The translations under genes and the position numbers were made by a program. A DNA stretch of 64,000 nucleotides. Source: a virus. Positions 50,761 through 57,700 of this stretch are shown piece after piece. The stretch spans positions 271,553 through 335,552 of IMG/VR virus record IMGVR_UViG_3300031957_002643. The stretch is one strand, 5' to 3'. The notes under the pieces are model-generated. The model made no database searches and was not told the DNA's origin. It saw only the letters and a list, made by a program, of their open reading frames with translations. Every line of letters begins with the position of its first letter. The stretch's first letter is position 1.

Positions 50761-51006
50761 TTGTCGCTGCTGATCACAGCGACGGGGACTGCTCCGAATA
50801 ACAACCTTGTCAGCGGTTGTAAGGAGGCTGTCACGTAGGGCACTGGCTCTACCACCAAGCGTCCAAAAGCTGGATGGAGGTGCTGCTTAAAGGCAGGAAT
50901 CAGGCTTGACCGAATTTGCTAAGGAAGCTGAGATAGGTCATTGAGAGTATCATCCAAGTCTCTCGTCCCACTATGAAGCCCTCCGGTTAATCGCCGGGGG
51001 GCTTCA
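50761..51006 (+). ncRNA. Structured noncoding RNA of about 250 nt
   Basis: Between its own promoter and a 12-bp terminal hairpin (50975-50986/50994-51005). Starts with GTCGCTG/CAGCGAC (50763-50769/50777-50783), then ACAACC/GGTTGT (~50800-50820), GTAGGG/CTCTAC (~50837-50854), a TCCA/TGGA loop (~50865-50877) and GAGAG/CTCTC (~50943-50964). No reading frame. Not recognised as 6S, tmRNA, RNase P or SRP RNA. Confidence 0.65.
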
Positions 51007-51017
51007 CCAGTTTTAGC

Positions 51018-51046
51018 TTGACAAACATTTCTCCACCGTATATGGT
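51018..51046 (+). promoter_or_regulatory. Promoter for the 51075-51452 gene
   Basis: TTGACA 51018-51023, spacer 17, TATGGT 51041-51046. Confidence 0.7.
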
Positions 51047-51074
51047 ACAGTTGAACATTAAGGGAGAGAACATA

Positions 51075-51452
51075 ATGTTTGGTATTGAAAACATGATTGA
51101 CCAGCTCACGGAACAATTCGAAGCGGTTTCTGCACAACTGGAAGATGGCTATGTTCCGGCGAATATTCTCGTTCGTGAGCAGATTCGCGACCATCTGAAT
51201 GGGTCGGATTTGTCTCTGTTTACCTATACCGGGGTTGCAGACGAATTCGTCATTCTGGCAGACATTGAAGTCTCCGATGAAATCTACAACGAATATCCCG
51301 AAAAGGTAGCCCGACTGGCTGAACTTTACGCAAAGACGGTCGTCACAACCATTAAGACGTTCAAGGAACGTTTTGGTGCAGGACTCACCGGCGCAGATTT
51401 TCAACTCATTGTGCGTATGGTTGCCGACAAGGCTTCATTGAAGCTCGGTTGA
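51075..51452 (+). CDS. Unknown acidic protein (125 aa)
   Basis: AAGGGAGAGAACATA before ATG 51075; the open stretch to 51018 overlaps the promoter. Helical, acidic, with LTEQFEAVSAQLEDGYVP and a C-terminal helix FQLIVRMVADKASLKLG. Monocistronic: own promoter and strong terminator. Function unknown. Confidence 0.65.
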   Translation: MFGIENMIDQLTEQFEAVSAQLEDGYVPANILVREQIRDHLNGSDLSLFTYTGVADEFVILADIEVSDEIYNEYPEKVARLAELYAKTVVTTIKTFKERFGAGLTGADFQLIVRMVADKASLKLG

Positions 51453-51493
51453 CCTATAAGTAACAGTGACCCTTCGTTGGTCATTTCTTTGGA

Positions 51494-51527
51494 AAACAGC
51501 GGCATCGAGAATGCCGCTGTTTTTTTT
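51494..51527 (+). terminator. Strong intrinsic terminator
   Basis: AAACAGCGGCAT/ATGCCGCTGTTT, 12 bp, 5-base loop, then seven T. Confidence 0.93.
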
Positions 51528-51547
51528 ACGATTAAAATTTTTTCTTG

Positions 51548-51576
51548 TTGACAATGCTTTCGATTTGTCCTATAAG
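51548..51576 (+). promoter_or_regulatory. Promoter for the Pro/Gln tRNA cluster
   Basis: TTGACA 51548-51553, spacer 17, TATAAG 51571-51576. A 16-codon frame at 51584 follows without a ribosome site. Confidence 0.85.
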
Positions 51577-51685
51577 TATATTCATGATCAACATGTGGAA
51601 CATCTTCCAGCAATTCGCACCACAACCCGCTTAAGCGCGGGAACAGATCACTTTTACCTAAAATTCGAATAACGTTTGTGACTAG

Positions 51686-51762
51686 CTAGGCGTAGCTCAG
51701 TCAGGCAGAGTACCGGTTTTGGAAACCGGGGGTCGTTGGTTCAAATCCAACCGTCTAGACCA
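51686..51762 (+). tRNA. tRNA-Pro (anticodon TGG)
   Basis: Acceptor CTAGGCG/CGTCTAG, D arm GCTCAGTCAGGCAGAG, anticodon stem CCGGT/ACCGG around TTTGGAA, T arm GTTGG-TTCAAAT-CCAAC, A, CCA. Confidence 0.94.
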
Positions 51763-51778
51763 AACGTTCTAAAACCAT

Positions 51779-51852
51779 CAGGGTATAGCTTAGTGGTAGA
51801 GTATCGCACTCGGAATGCGAGGGCGAAGGTTCGATTCCTTCTACCCTGACCA
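51779..51852 (+). tRNA. tRNA-Pro (anticodon CGG)
   Basis: Acceptor CAGGGTA/TACCCTG, anticodon stem TCGCA/TGCGA around CTCGGAA, T arm GAAGG-TTCGATT-CCTTC, A, CCA. Confidence 0.92.
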
Positions 51853-51886
51853 AAAATAGAGGTAAAGATGAATAACGGTGGTTAAC

Positions 51887-52111
51887 ATGATCGATATCAA
51901 AAGAGCCGTCTCGAACGAGAATACAGTTGAATTCCAATACTACTTTGATGGTAGTCTTTGGTACAAAGAAATCAGTGGTGTAGTTTTTCCTGTCCCGGTA
52001 GAGGATATTGGAACAGCGACATTTAATAGAACAGAGAAAGCACTTCTCATGATGCGTTACATGCGGAAGTATAACAAAATGAAAGAGGAAAGTATGAATA
52101 CTGGTGCTTGA
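51887..52111 (+). CDS. Unknown small protein between tRNAs (74 aa)
   Basis: ATG 51887 (GGTGG upstream); GTG 51878 is possible. Basic C-terminus (MMRYMRKYNKMKEESM), beta segment VEFQYYFDGSLWYKE. Embedded between tRNA-Pro and tRNA-Gln, so co-transcribed with them. No family recognised. Confidence 0.5.
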   Translation: MIDIKRAVSNENTVEFQYYFDGSLWYKEISGVVFPVPVEDIGTATFNRTEKALLMMRYMRKYNKMKEESMNTGA

Positions 52112-52117
52112 TCTTAA

Positions 52118-52193
52118 TGGGGGATAGCTCAATTGGTAGAGCATTCGGTTTTGGTCCGAAAGGTTGCAGGTTCGAGTCCTGCTCCCCCAGCCA
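52118..52193 (+). tRNA. tRNA-Gln (anticodon TTG)
   Basis: Acceptor TGGGGGA/TCCCCCA with the weak first T-A pair typical of Gln tRNAs, anticodon stem TTCGG/CCGAA around TTTTGGT, T arm GCAGG-TTCGAGT-CCTGC, G, CCA. Confidence 0.95.
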
Positions 52194-52206
52194 AATTATT
52201 CCAACC

Positions 52207-52281
52207 CTCGTCTAGCTGGTAGGATGCCACACTCTGACTTTGACTCAGGAGATTTAGGTTCGATGCCTAAAGGCGCAGCCA
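52207..52281 (+). tRNA. Second tRNA-Gln (TTG), degenerate acceptor, possibly a pseudogene
   Basis: Anticodon stem TCTGA/TCAGG around CTTTGAC gives TTG; T arm TTAGG-TTCGATG-CCTAA and GCCA end are intact. The first two acceptor pairs are mismatched (CT against CA; the inner CGTCT/AGGCG pairs). D stem is short. It may be non-functional or may depend on an unusual end. Confidence 0.6.
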
Positions 52282-52282
52282 A

Positions 52283-52939
52283 TTACCCAAAGGTGCAACG
52301 CACCTTCATATAATTCATATCATCTTCCAAGATGTATGTTCTGTATGCATCGAGACCGTTTCTAACGAAATCCAAGAATGAAGTGAAAATTTCAACATTA
52401 TCACACCATATTTCAACTTGGAAAACAATACGATCAGGACTAACCAAGTACGTTGGTTCGTGGACCTTATATTGTTTGACATCATCTTGATCTTCTAACC
52501 AAGACTCCATGTCCCGATCATAAGTTTGATGGGCAGCATTCAAGAGACCACGAAGGGTTGAAACTCCCGTAATGGTCGCCTCTGTAAGATCAGGAACAGC
52601 AAGAATGATATCGAAATTCTGTGCCCACCTATCAAACGCATCAATAAAATCAGGTTCCTCATAGTCCATAAAGGACTTCAAGTCGGTATCGATCTCAGGA
52701 GTATCATCAATTGCGAATTCGGCATAAGCGCCATCCGCTAAACGCACAATGATGTATGCGCCGTCTGGTGTTGTTTTAAGCACATAGAAGTCGCCCTGAT
52801 GAATAATTTCACCATCGGAATTTACAACGGCTTCTTCGCCTTCAGGTGTAGATGGTGTTTCAGGCTCAACTTCGACCGGTGCTTCGGTCAGTGTAGCCTT
52901 TTTCATTTCGGCAAGAACTTCTTTAAACAGATCAGACAT
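52283..52939 (-). CDS. Unknown acidic protein (218 aa)
   Basis: Starts MSDLFKEVLAEMKKA, then a Pro/Glu/Thr-rich linker (~20-40) and an alpha/beta domain (GDFYVLKTTPDGAYIIVRL). A GATAAATA motif (52967-52960) and a small TACCTCA/TGAGGTA hairpin lie in its leader. Late-type promoter suggests a virion or late product; no family recognised. Confidence 0.6.
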   Translation of the reverse strand: MSDLFKEVLAEMKKATLTEAPVEVEPETPSTPEGEEAVVNSDGEIIHQGDFYVLKTTPDGAYIIVRLADGAYAEFAIDDTPEIDTDLKSFMDYEEPDFIDAFDRWAQNFDIILAVPDLTEATITGVSTLRGLLNAAHQTYDRDMESWLEDQDDVKQYKVHEPTYLVSPDRIVFQVEIWCDNVEIFTSFLDFVRNGLDAYRTYILEDDMNYMKVRCTFG

Positions 52940-52959
52940 TTGAATACCTCAGTATGAGG

Positions 52960-52967
52960 TATTTATC
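52960..52967 (-). promoter_or_regulatory. Late-promoter-like motif overlapping the upstream stop codon
   Basis: GATAAATA on the minus strand, 21 bases upstream of the 52939 start. Confidence 0.55.
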
Positions 52968-53613
52968 ACCATCCTGCTTCTGGTTGAGGTAGATATACTT
53001 GGACTTGAGTTCTCAATTCATTTGTGATTGGACGCTGACTATTGAGCGATGCACGAATGAACCATCTCCAACCGTCTCCGGTAGCGGGAATGGCACGGTG
53101 ATAGTCTTCGTGTCCGAACCAATAAGGAATACCTGATTTTACAGGAACAGGGGATTTGCTATCCTTCAGCCACTTCAAATGGCTGTTGATAACATCGTTA
53201 TGGTGTCCCCAAATAGTTTTTCCTTTTGGGTAATCATTGGTGAGAACTTCCTTCAGGTCAAGATAATCATGTGGGTGAAGAAATTCAGTTAGTGACCCTG
53301 TTCCCGAATCAACAATCATGAATAGATGATTTGTTTCATGTCCTCTGGACAAATCAGGCTGACCGTCATTGCCTCGCGGAATATCATCCAAATGCCAGCC
53401 CGGAATTGCAGGATACCATCCCCGCTTAAGCATATGGAACCGACTATCAATGATCACATTCTTTCGTTGTTCTTCTGGAATGTGAGCAAGGAATTTCCAT
53501 GTGAGTTGACCACCGAATTCCATTGCGGTTTCATAGTCACACGAAAACAACATGGTTTCTTGTTTGATGTCATCAATACCGGCAATCAATGCTTCGCAGG
53601 GAATGGGTTTCAC
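52966..53613 (-). CDS. Conserved phage protein, possible 2-oxoglutarate/Fe(II)-oxygenase fold (215 aa)
   Basis: I recall this family from many phages. Motifs: RFHMLKRGWYPAIPGWHLDD (~58-77) with an HxD pair, HLFMIVDSGTGSLTEF, and FGHEDYHRAIPATGDGWRWF (~167-186) with a distal His and Arg. HxD...H with a following Arg is the metal and 2-oxoglutarate site of jelly-roll dioxygenases. The oxygenase role is an inference from these residues; no substrate is suggested. Confidence 0.55.
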   Translation of the reverse strand: MKPIPCEALIAGIDDIKQETMLFSCDYETAMEFGGQLTWKFLAHIPEEQRKNVIIDSRFHMLKRGWYPAIPGWHLDDIPRGNDGQPDLSRGHETNHLFMIVDSGTGSLTEFLHPHDYLDLKEVLTNDYPKGKTIWGHHNDVINSHLKWLKDSKSPVPVKSGIPYWFGHEDYHRAIPATGDGWRWFIRASLNSQRPITNELRTQVQVYLPQPEAGW

Positions 53614-54239
53614 TTTTGGCTCTCCAAAATAGTTCCAAGTTGTTTGAATTCTTCACGAACATTCATGAACAACATGCCCTGTTCGATGGCATCATCCATT
53701 GCATGATGTGTATGAGGAATGTCAGGGAACCAACGTTTTGGAAAATGCCGCTTGGTTGTCTTCACCCAACGGGTTCCGAGTCGTGCAAAAATATAACTTT
53801 TGAGATCAATTGCACGAGAGAAGCCCAATGGATTTTCACCATGATACCGGCAGAAATAATAATCAGGCCACTTCCAATCATACGCCAGTGGATAGCACAC
53901 GACAACAACGTCCCATTCGTTGTTTGGGAAATTGGTATTGCGCCAATCAATGAAATCTGCCACGAATTGTTCACCCGGAATTGTATCAATTCGGGTCGCT
54001 TCGTACATGCGGCGATTTTCTTCGGTCGAGTTCCACCATTCCATTGTCTTGGGATTTTGAGTAGCACCCTCGATAAAATCCAAATTACGATAGAATGTGG
54101 AAACTGGTTCCTTCTGGCCATCAACAAATGCAGCATAGCCAGCAGATAGCATAGAATTCAAACCGGGAAATGGTCCATCAGACTCCACGTCCAAGGAAAT
54201 AAAGACCTCGCGTTTCACTTTTTCGTTTTTCTTACCCAT
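53610..54239 (-). CDS. DEDDh-type 3'-5' exonuclease
   Basis: 209 residues. Exo I motif FISLDVESDGPFPG (~12-25; D-x-E), Exo II in FVADFIDWRN or LAYDWKWPDYY, Exo III HTHHAMDDAIEQG (~175-187; His and Asp of DEDDh). Typical of RNase T/DnaQ-like exonucleases that trim RNA or DNA 3' ends. Overlaps both neighbours by a few bases in the leftward operon. DNA versus RNA substrate cannot be told. Confidence 0.8.
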   Translation of the reverse strand: MGKKNEKVKREVFISLDVESDGPFPGLNSMLSAGYAAFVDGQKEPVSTFYRNLDFIEGATQNPKTMEWWNSTEENRRMYEATRIDTIPGEQFVADFIDWRNTNFPNNEWDVVVVCYPLAYDWKWPDYYFCRYHGENPLGFSRAIDLKSYIFARLGTRWVKTTKRHFPKRWFPDIPHTHHAMDDAIEQGMLFMNVREEFKQLGTILESQK

Positions 54240-54595
54240 TACATTTCCTCGTGGGGTTCGTCATACGCCGAATCATATTGAACATTTTTCAAGTTCTTTC
54301 GCTCGCAGAACTTGATGATTGAATTGGTTCCGGGCCAATTGATTTGATCAAAATATTTGACCATATTGACGCCGATTGAAGTAATCAAATATTCCGCCTT
54401 TTGAAAGATGTATTTGGATACGGCAAACAGGCATAAGAGCGGATAAGTGATTGCAATATTAAACGCATCATTGATGTCTCTGCGAAGAGAGTCGCGGTTT
54501 TGATATGCTTTGAAATACACGCTGACCATTTCAATAACGAAAAGGCCGACACCGATGATCACATACATACAAATCGCAAACAATAGAATATTCAT
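54239..54595 (-). CDS. Membrane protein (118 aa)
   Basis: N-terminal hydrophobic helix (ILLFAICMYVIIGVGLFVIEMV), second segment ITYPLLCLFAVSKYIF, basic C-terminus. First gene of the exonuclease operon; ATG preceded by a GAGGTACAG site. Unknown function. Confidence 0.6.
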   Translation of the reverse strand: MNILLFAICMYVIIGVGLFVIEMVSVYFKAYQNRDSLRRDINDAFNIAITYPLLCLFAVSKYIFQKAEYLITSIGVNMVKYFDQINWPGTNSIIKFCERKNLKNVQYDSAYDEPHEEM

Positions 54596-54622
54596 TTCTG
54601 TACCTCGTATTTCATAATTGCG

Positions 54623-54650
54623 CTTTTAACATGATATGTTTGATTGTCAA
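54623..54650 (-). promoter_or_regulatory. Promoter for the exonuclease operon
   Basis: Minus strand TTGACA (54650-54645), spacer 16, TAAAAG (54628-54623). Confidence 0.6.
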
Positions 54651-54651
54651 C

Positions 54652-54930
54652 TTATTCTTTCAAAAAAGGCGATAATACAAAACCGACAATACCGAATACA
54701 ATCGTTTCGAGTGTATCCCCAATGCCTTCTAGTATTTTTGTAATCATTGCGAAGAACAAATAAACAACAAGCAGCGGCCAGCATAACATCAGATGAACCA
54801 TGATGGAAATAAGTCGCTTCAATGTTACTTTTGACGGTTGAGTAACAAGCATACGTAAAATACTACCAATCATAATACAAAGGGTGATCACTGCATATAC
54901 AAGAAATAGATTACCTGCGTAAGACGACAT
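54652..54930 (-). CDS. Membrane protein (92 aa)
   Basis: ATG 54930 with AAGGATG upstream. Hydrophobic LFLVYAVITLCIMIGSIL, LMLCWPLLVVYLFFAMI and LETIVFGIVGFVLSPF: three helices. Layout is like that of the neighbouring 118-residue protein. Unknown function. Confidence 0.6.
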   Translation of the reverse strand: MSSYAGNLFLVYAVITLCIMIGSILRMLVTQPSKVTLKRLISIMVHLMLCWPLLVVYLFFAMITKILEGIGDTLETIVFGIVGFVLSPFLKE

Positions 54931-54957
54931 TGTGTACATCCTTATGATATATTTGAC

Positions 54958-54986
54958 TTGACACCAATACATCATCCGTGTATAAA
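54958..54986 (+). promoter_or_regulatory. Promoter for the 55007-55528 gene
   Basis: TTGACA 54958-54963, spacer 17, TATAAA 54981-54986. Confidence 0.85.
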
Positions 54987-55006
54987 GGTCAATAGGGAGA
55001 GATGAT

Positions 55007-55528
55007 ATGTTTCACTACGTTCCGAAGCCCATTGTTAATCAATCTGAACACGTGGTGTTGACACCACTGGTGGGTGTCAAAGATGCCCATGTTCGGATGG
55101 TTCGGAAGGTCAATGTCAAAACCCCGTGGGGCGGTGAAGTTATTGTCACTCTCGATCCGGTTGAACATCGGGTGTTGTGTGAATGTGTTGTTCTTCGGCT
55201 GATCGAAATGGACGAGAATGGCATGTTCGTCCTTTCTTCGCGGGGTGCATCTCTGCTCGAAGAATTTGGCGAATCTTCAACATACACATTCATGAATGCG
55301 GATGGGGATGTGATGGAGATTGGCGAATATGAAATGCTTCTTCTTCAAACTGCGGCCTATGTTGAAGATGGTGTGAAGGGCATTGGCAACTCGGATGAAG
55401 TCGAATGCCTGAAGCGTTTGGAACAATTGGCCTTCGTGGTCACCCGCAATAATGGCGGCACGTTCGATTATTACCTGACCAAAACTGGTATCGATTTCCT
55501 GATCGATGAAGGCTATTTGCTTGGATAA
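55007..55528 (+). CDS. Unknown protein (173 aa)
   Basis: GGGAGA before the ATG. Alternating beta strands (VVLTPLVGVKDAHVRMVRKVNV), then helical ECVVLRLIEMDENGMFVLSSRGASLLEEFG, which recalls winged-helix proteins, and a C-terminal FDYYLTKTGIDFLIDEGYL. Possible DNA-binding regulator; not demonstrated. Confidence 0.55.
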   Translation: MFHYVPKPIVNQSEHVVLTPLVGVKDAHVRMVRKVNVKTPWGGEVIVTLDPVEHRVLCECVVLRLIEMDENGMFVLSSRGASLLEEFGESSTYTFMNADGDVMEIGEYEMLLLQTAAYVEDGVKGIGNSDEVECLKRLEQLAFVVTRNNGGTFDYYLTKTGIDFLIDEGYLLG

Positions 55529-55560
55529 TTGAACTATTTCCCATGGTATTGGCGTTAGCT

Positions 55561-55569
55561 CATAAATAC
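55561..55569 (+). promoter_or_regulatory. Late-promoter-like motif
   Basis: CATAAATAC, 39 bases before the start of a virion-type gene. Confidence 0.6.
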
Positions 55570-55607
55570 TAACGCCAAATATCTTATATAAATGGGAGAC
55601 TAGTTCA

Positions 55608-56330
55608 ATGGCAGTTACGCAATCAAACTTTGATACAATTCTTGCAGCGGCACAGGGTTCCAACGTCGCAGCATCCGGTACAATCACAATTGGTGCATCT
55701 AATGTTTCCGAAGATGACACTATTACCGTAAACGGTCGTGAGTATACCTTTAAAGCATCACCATCTGCAACAACCGATATCGACATTGGTGCAGACAATG
55801 ATGAAACCGCATCTAACATTCAGGCCAAGCTTGCAGCGTCAACCGCAGCAGCAATCACGCCTGCTGAATATTCCGTTACGGATAATGTTGTAACCATCAC
55901 CTATAAAGTTGCTGGTACCGTTGGTAACGCATTCACTCTTGCTAAGTCCGGTTCAGAAATCACACTTTCAGGTGCAACTCTTGCTTCTGGTGTTGATACT
56001 GGTGCAACCGATTACTCCGTCATTGAAAATGCGGGTGGTGAAGTTGCAGAACTTCGTCAGGACAGCGACTTCGAAAAGAACATTCTTTCGGTCATCGCAT
56101 TGGCAGAAGCTTGCATCACGTTGGGAGCAAATCCAGCAACGTCTTCAACAACGGCTCTTCAAGCTCGTCGTCAGCGCAGAACACTTAAGCAGGTTTGTCA
56201 AATCCTAGCTTCTGTGGTCCCAGCAGTTGCCGATAGTTCCGCTGATGACAGAACCGCAGTTGCAACCCGCATCCGCGAAGAAGTTCTGAAGCGCTATAAC
56301 AACATCAACCAACCAACTGGTGGTCTATAA
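55608..56330 (+). CDS. Virion structural-type protein (240 aa)
   Basis: GGGAGAC before the ATG. Ala/Thr/Ser-rich. Residues ~22-140 are a beta domain with ASGTITIGASNVSEDDTITV and GREYTFKASPSATTDIDIGA, a pattern found in phage tail-sheath and neck-associated proteins. The C-terminal ~90 residues are helical (ILSVIALAEACITLGANPAT). Late-type motif upstream. Exact place in the particle unknown. Confidence 0.6.
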   Translation: MAVTQSNFDTILAAAQGSNVAASGTITIGASNVSEDDTITVNGREYTFKASPSATTDIDIGADNDETASNIQAKLAASTAAAITPAEYSVTDNVVTITYKVAGTVGNAFTLAKSGSEITLSGATLASGVDTGATDYSVIENAGGEVAELRQDSDFEKNILSVIALAEACITLGANPATSSTTALQARRQRRTLKQVCQILASVVPAVADSSADDRTAVATRIREEVLKRYNNINQPTGGL

Positions 56331-56344
56331 TAGGTATCTGAAAG

Positions 56345-56653
56345 ATGTCACATCTGTTGCGTCAAAAGGTAATTGCACTTCTTAAAGAGTGTGAATGTGA
56401 AAAAGAGATCACAGAACATCATCTCAAACTGGCTGACAAGCCAAAAGAAGCTGGTGATGTGAAGGTTCGTTACAAAGGTAATGAATTTATTGGGTGGTGC
56501 GAAAAGAAAAATGACAAATGCACTGTCGTTCTTTTTCATGATGCTGGTGATGGAACAGATCATTACGTCGAAGAAGACTGTGAAAATAATAAAGATGATG
56601 TCGAGGCGTGCATCAAACAAGCAGTCAAAAAACTGTCTTCCTATCTAGACTAA
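56345..56653 (+). CDS. Unknown small charged protein (102 aa)
   Basis: Glu/Lys-rich, VIALLKECECEKEITEHHLK start, three central Cys residues. Beta hairpin CTVVLFHDAGDG. Follows the virion-type gene by 14 bases and ends before a strong terminator. No family recognised. Confidence 0.55.
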   Translation: MSHLLRQKVIALLKECECEKEITEHHLKLADKPKEAGDVKVRYKGNEFIGWCEKKNDKCTVVLFHDAGDGTDHYVEEDCENNKDDVEACIKQAVKKLSSYLD

Positions 56654-56671
56654 TCGATTGCGCATTAAAAA

Positions 56672-56708
56672 GCGCCCCCGTGGAAGAACCATGGGGGCGC
56701 AATTTTTT
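56672..56708. terminator. Strong intrinsic terminator between convergent genes
   Basis: 12-bp stem 56672-56683/56689-56700 (GCGCCCCCGTGG/CCATGGGGGCGC), 5-base loop, AATTTTTT. Confidence 0.93.
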
Positions 56709-56726
56709 GTGCGATGATGAAGGTGC

Positions 56727-57512
56727 TTACGCAGCCTTATCGGCGTGAGCCTGTTTCATCGATTCCGACTTCGCGCGTGCAGTCGCAGGAGCAACGGTCG
56801 GATAATCAGACGGAAGTCCCCACTTCGTCATATATTCCTCGACGGTCATATCATCGAAACGACGCTTGAGGTAACGGGCGAGCATCTTGACTTCGGCACC
56901 ATCTTCCAGACAGATCAGATGATTGTCCGTGATGGTATCTTCGATGCTGGTAATACCTTCAGGAAGAGTATTACCATTACCATTCCATCCAGACGTGTCA
57001 GAAGCTACGCTTTGACTGTCGCTCTCCGAAGTGTCTTCGGACGTATTTTCCGAAGTGGATGCAGTCTTCTTGGTGCCGAGGCCGATTTCTTTGGCCATCT
57101 TGGAGCGCTGCTTCGAATACTCGCGGCAGACCATCGGATAGTCAGACGGCAGACCATAAGCACGCACATAGTCTTCAGTCGTCATACCATTGGTCTTGAG
57201 GTGACGCTTCAGAGTGCGATAATGCTTGCCATCGATCAGAGACACGAGATGCGTCTTGAACACAGTGGCAGCACGAACAGCATCGGCGTCCGAAAGATCG
57301 AGATCACCGAAAGATGCATGAGGTTTCACAACCGGGCCGTTTACGACCGGGCCAGAAAAAATCACATTGGTGGATTCAACGATCTGGGTGATCGTGCTTT
57401 TCAGAGAATCGACAGGAACAGCATTCGCAGACAGATATTGTGCAACGATGTTTCCGACGATGGCTTCGCGATCAGAGACCACAACAGCAGTTTCAGTTCC
57501 TTGGGCGGTCAT
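56727..57512 (-). CDS. Double-domain MucR/Ros-family transcriptional regulator
   Basis: 261 residues from ATG 57512 (AAGGAG upstream). Two MucR modules in one chain: VSLIDGKHYRTLKRHLKTNGM..EDYVRAYGLPSDYPMVCREYSKQRSKMAKEIGLG (listed in part, ~95-150) and ICLEDGAEVKMLARYLKRRF..EEYMTKWGLPSDYPTVAPATA (~200-250). A Ser/Thr/Asp-rich linker joins them, and the N-terminal ~60 residues match the MucR oligomerisation region. MucR/Ros proteins are alphaproteobacterial zinc-finger regulators that silence AT-rich genes. The first module lacks the usual Cys and the second lacks His residues, so zinc binding may be lost. Points to an alphaproteobacterial host. Confidence 0.88.
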   Translation of the reverse strand: MTAQGTETAVVVSDREAIVGNIVAQYLSANAVPVDSLKSTITQIVESTNVIFSGPVVNGPVVKPHASFGDLDLSDADAVRAATVFKTHLVSLIDGKHYRTLKRHLKTNGMTTEDYVRAYGLPSDYPMVCREYSKQRSKMAKEIGLGTKKTASTSENTSEDTSESDSQSVASDTSGWNGNGNTLPEGITSIEDTITDNHLICLEDGAEVKMLARYLKRRFDDMTVEEYMTKWGLPSDYPTVAPATARAKSESMKQAHADKAA

Positions 57513-57574
57513 AGAATACTCCTTATCAACCCATTCACAACAAGCACTCTTTGGTGCTTTCGTTCGACAAGGTG

Positions 57575-57604
57575 ACAATATGAAGATACTCAAAAGAAAG
57601 TCAA
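57575..57604 (-). promoter_or_regulatory. Promoter for the MucR-like gene
   Basis: Minus strand TTGACT (57604-57599), spacer 18, TATTGT (57580-57575). A small AAGCAC/GTGCTT hairpin lies in the leader. Confidence 0.5.
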
Positions 57605-57700
57605 CAGATAATATCAAATAAATATCAGCGCATTATTTGGATTGATGGTTAACACCAATAAATTCAAACACTTATGGCGTCAGAAAAATTCATATCTGCG

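Noticed and set aside
51584-51634. A 16-codon leader peptide after the tRNA-Pro promoter
   Set aside because: No ribosome binding site and no attenuator structure nearby.
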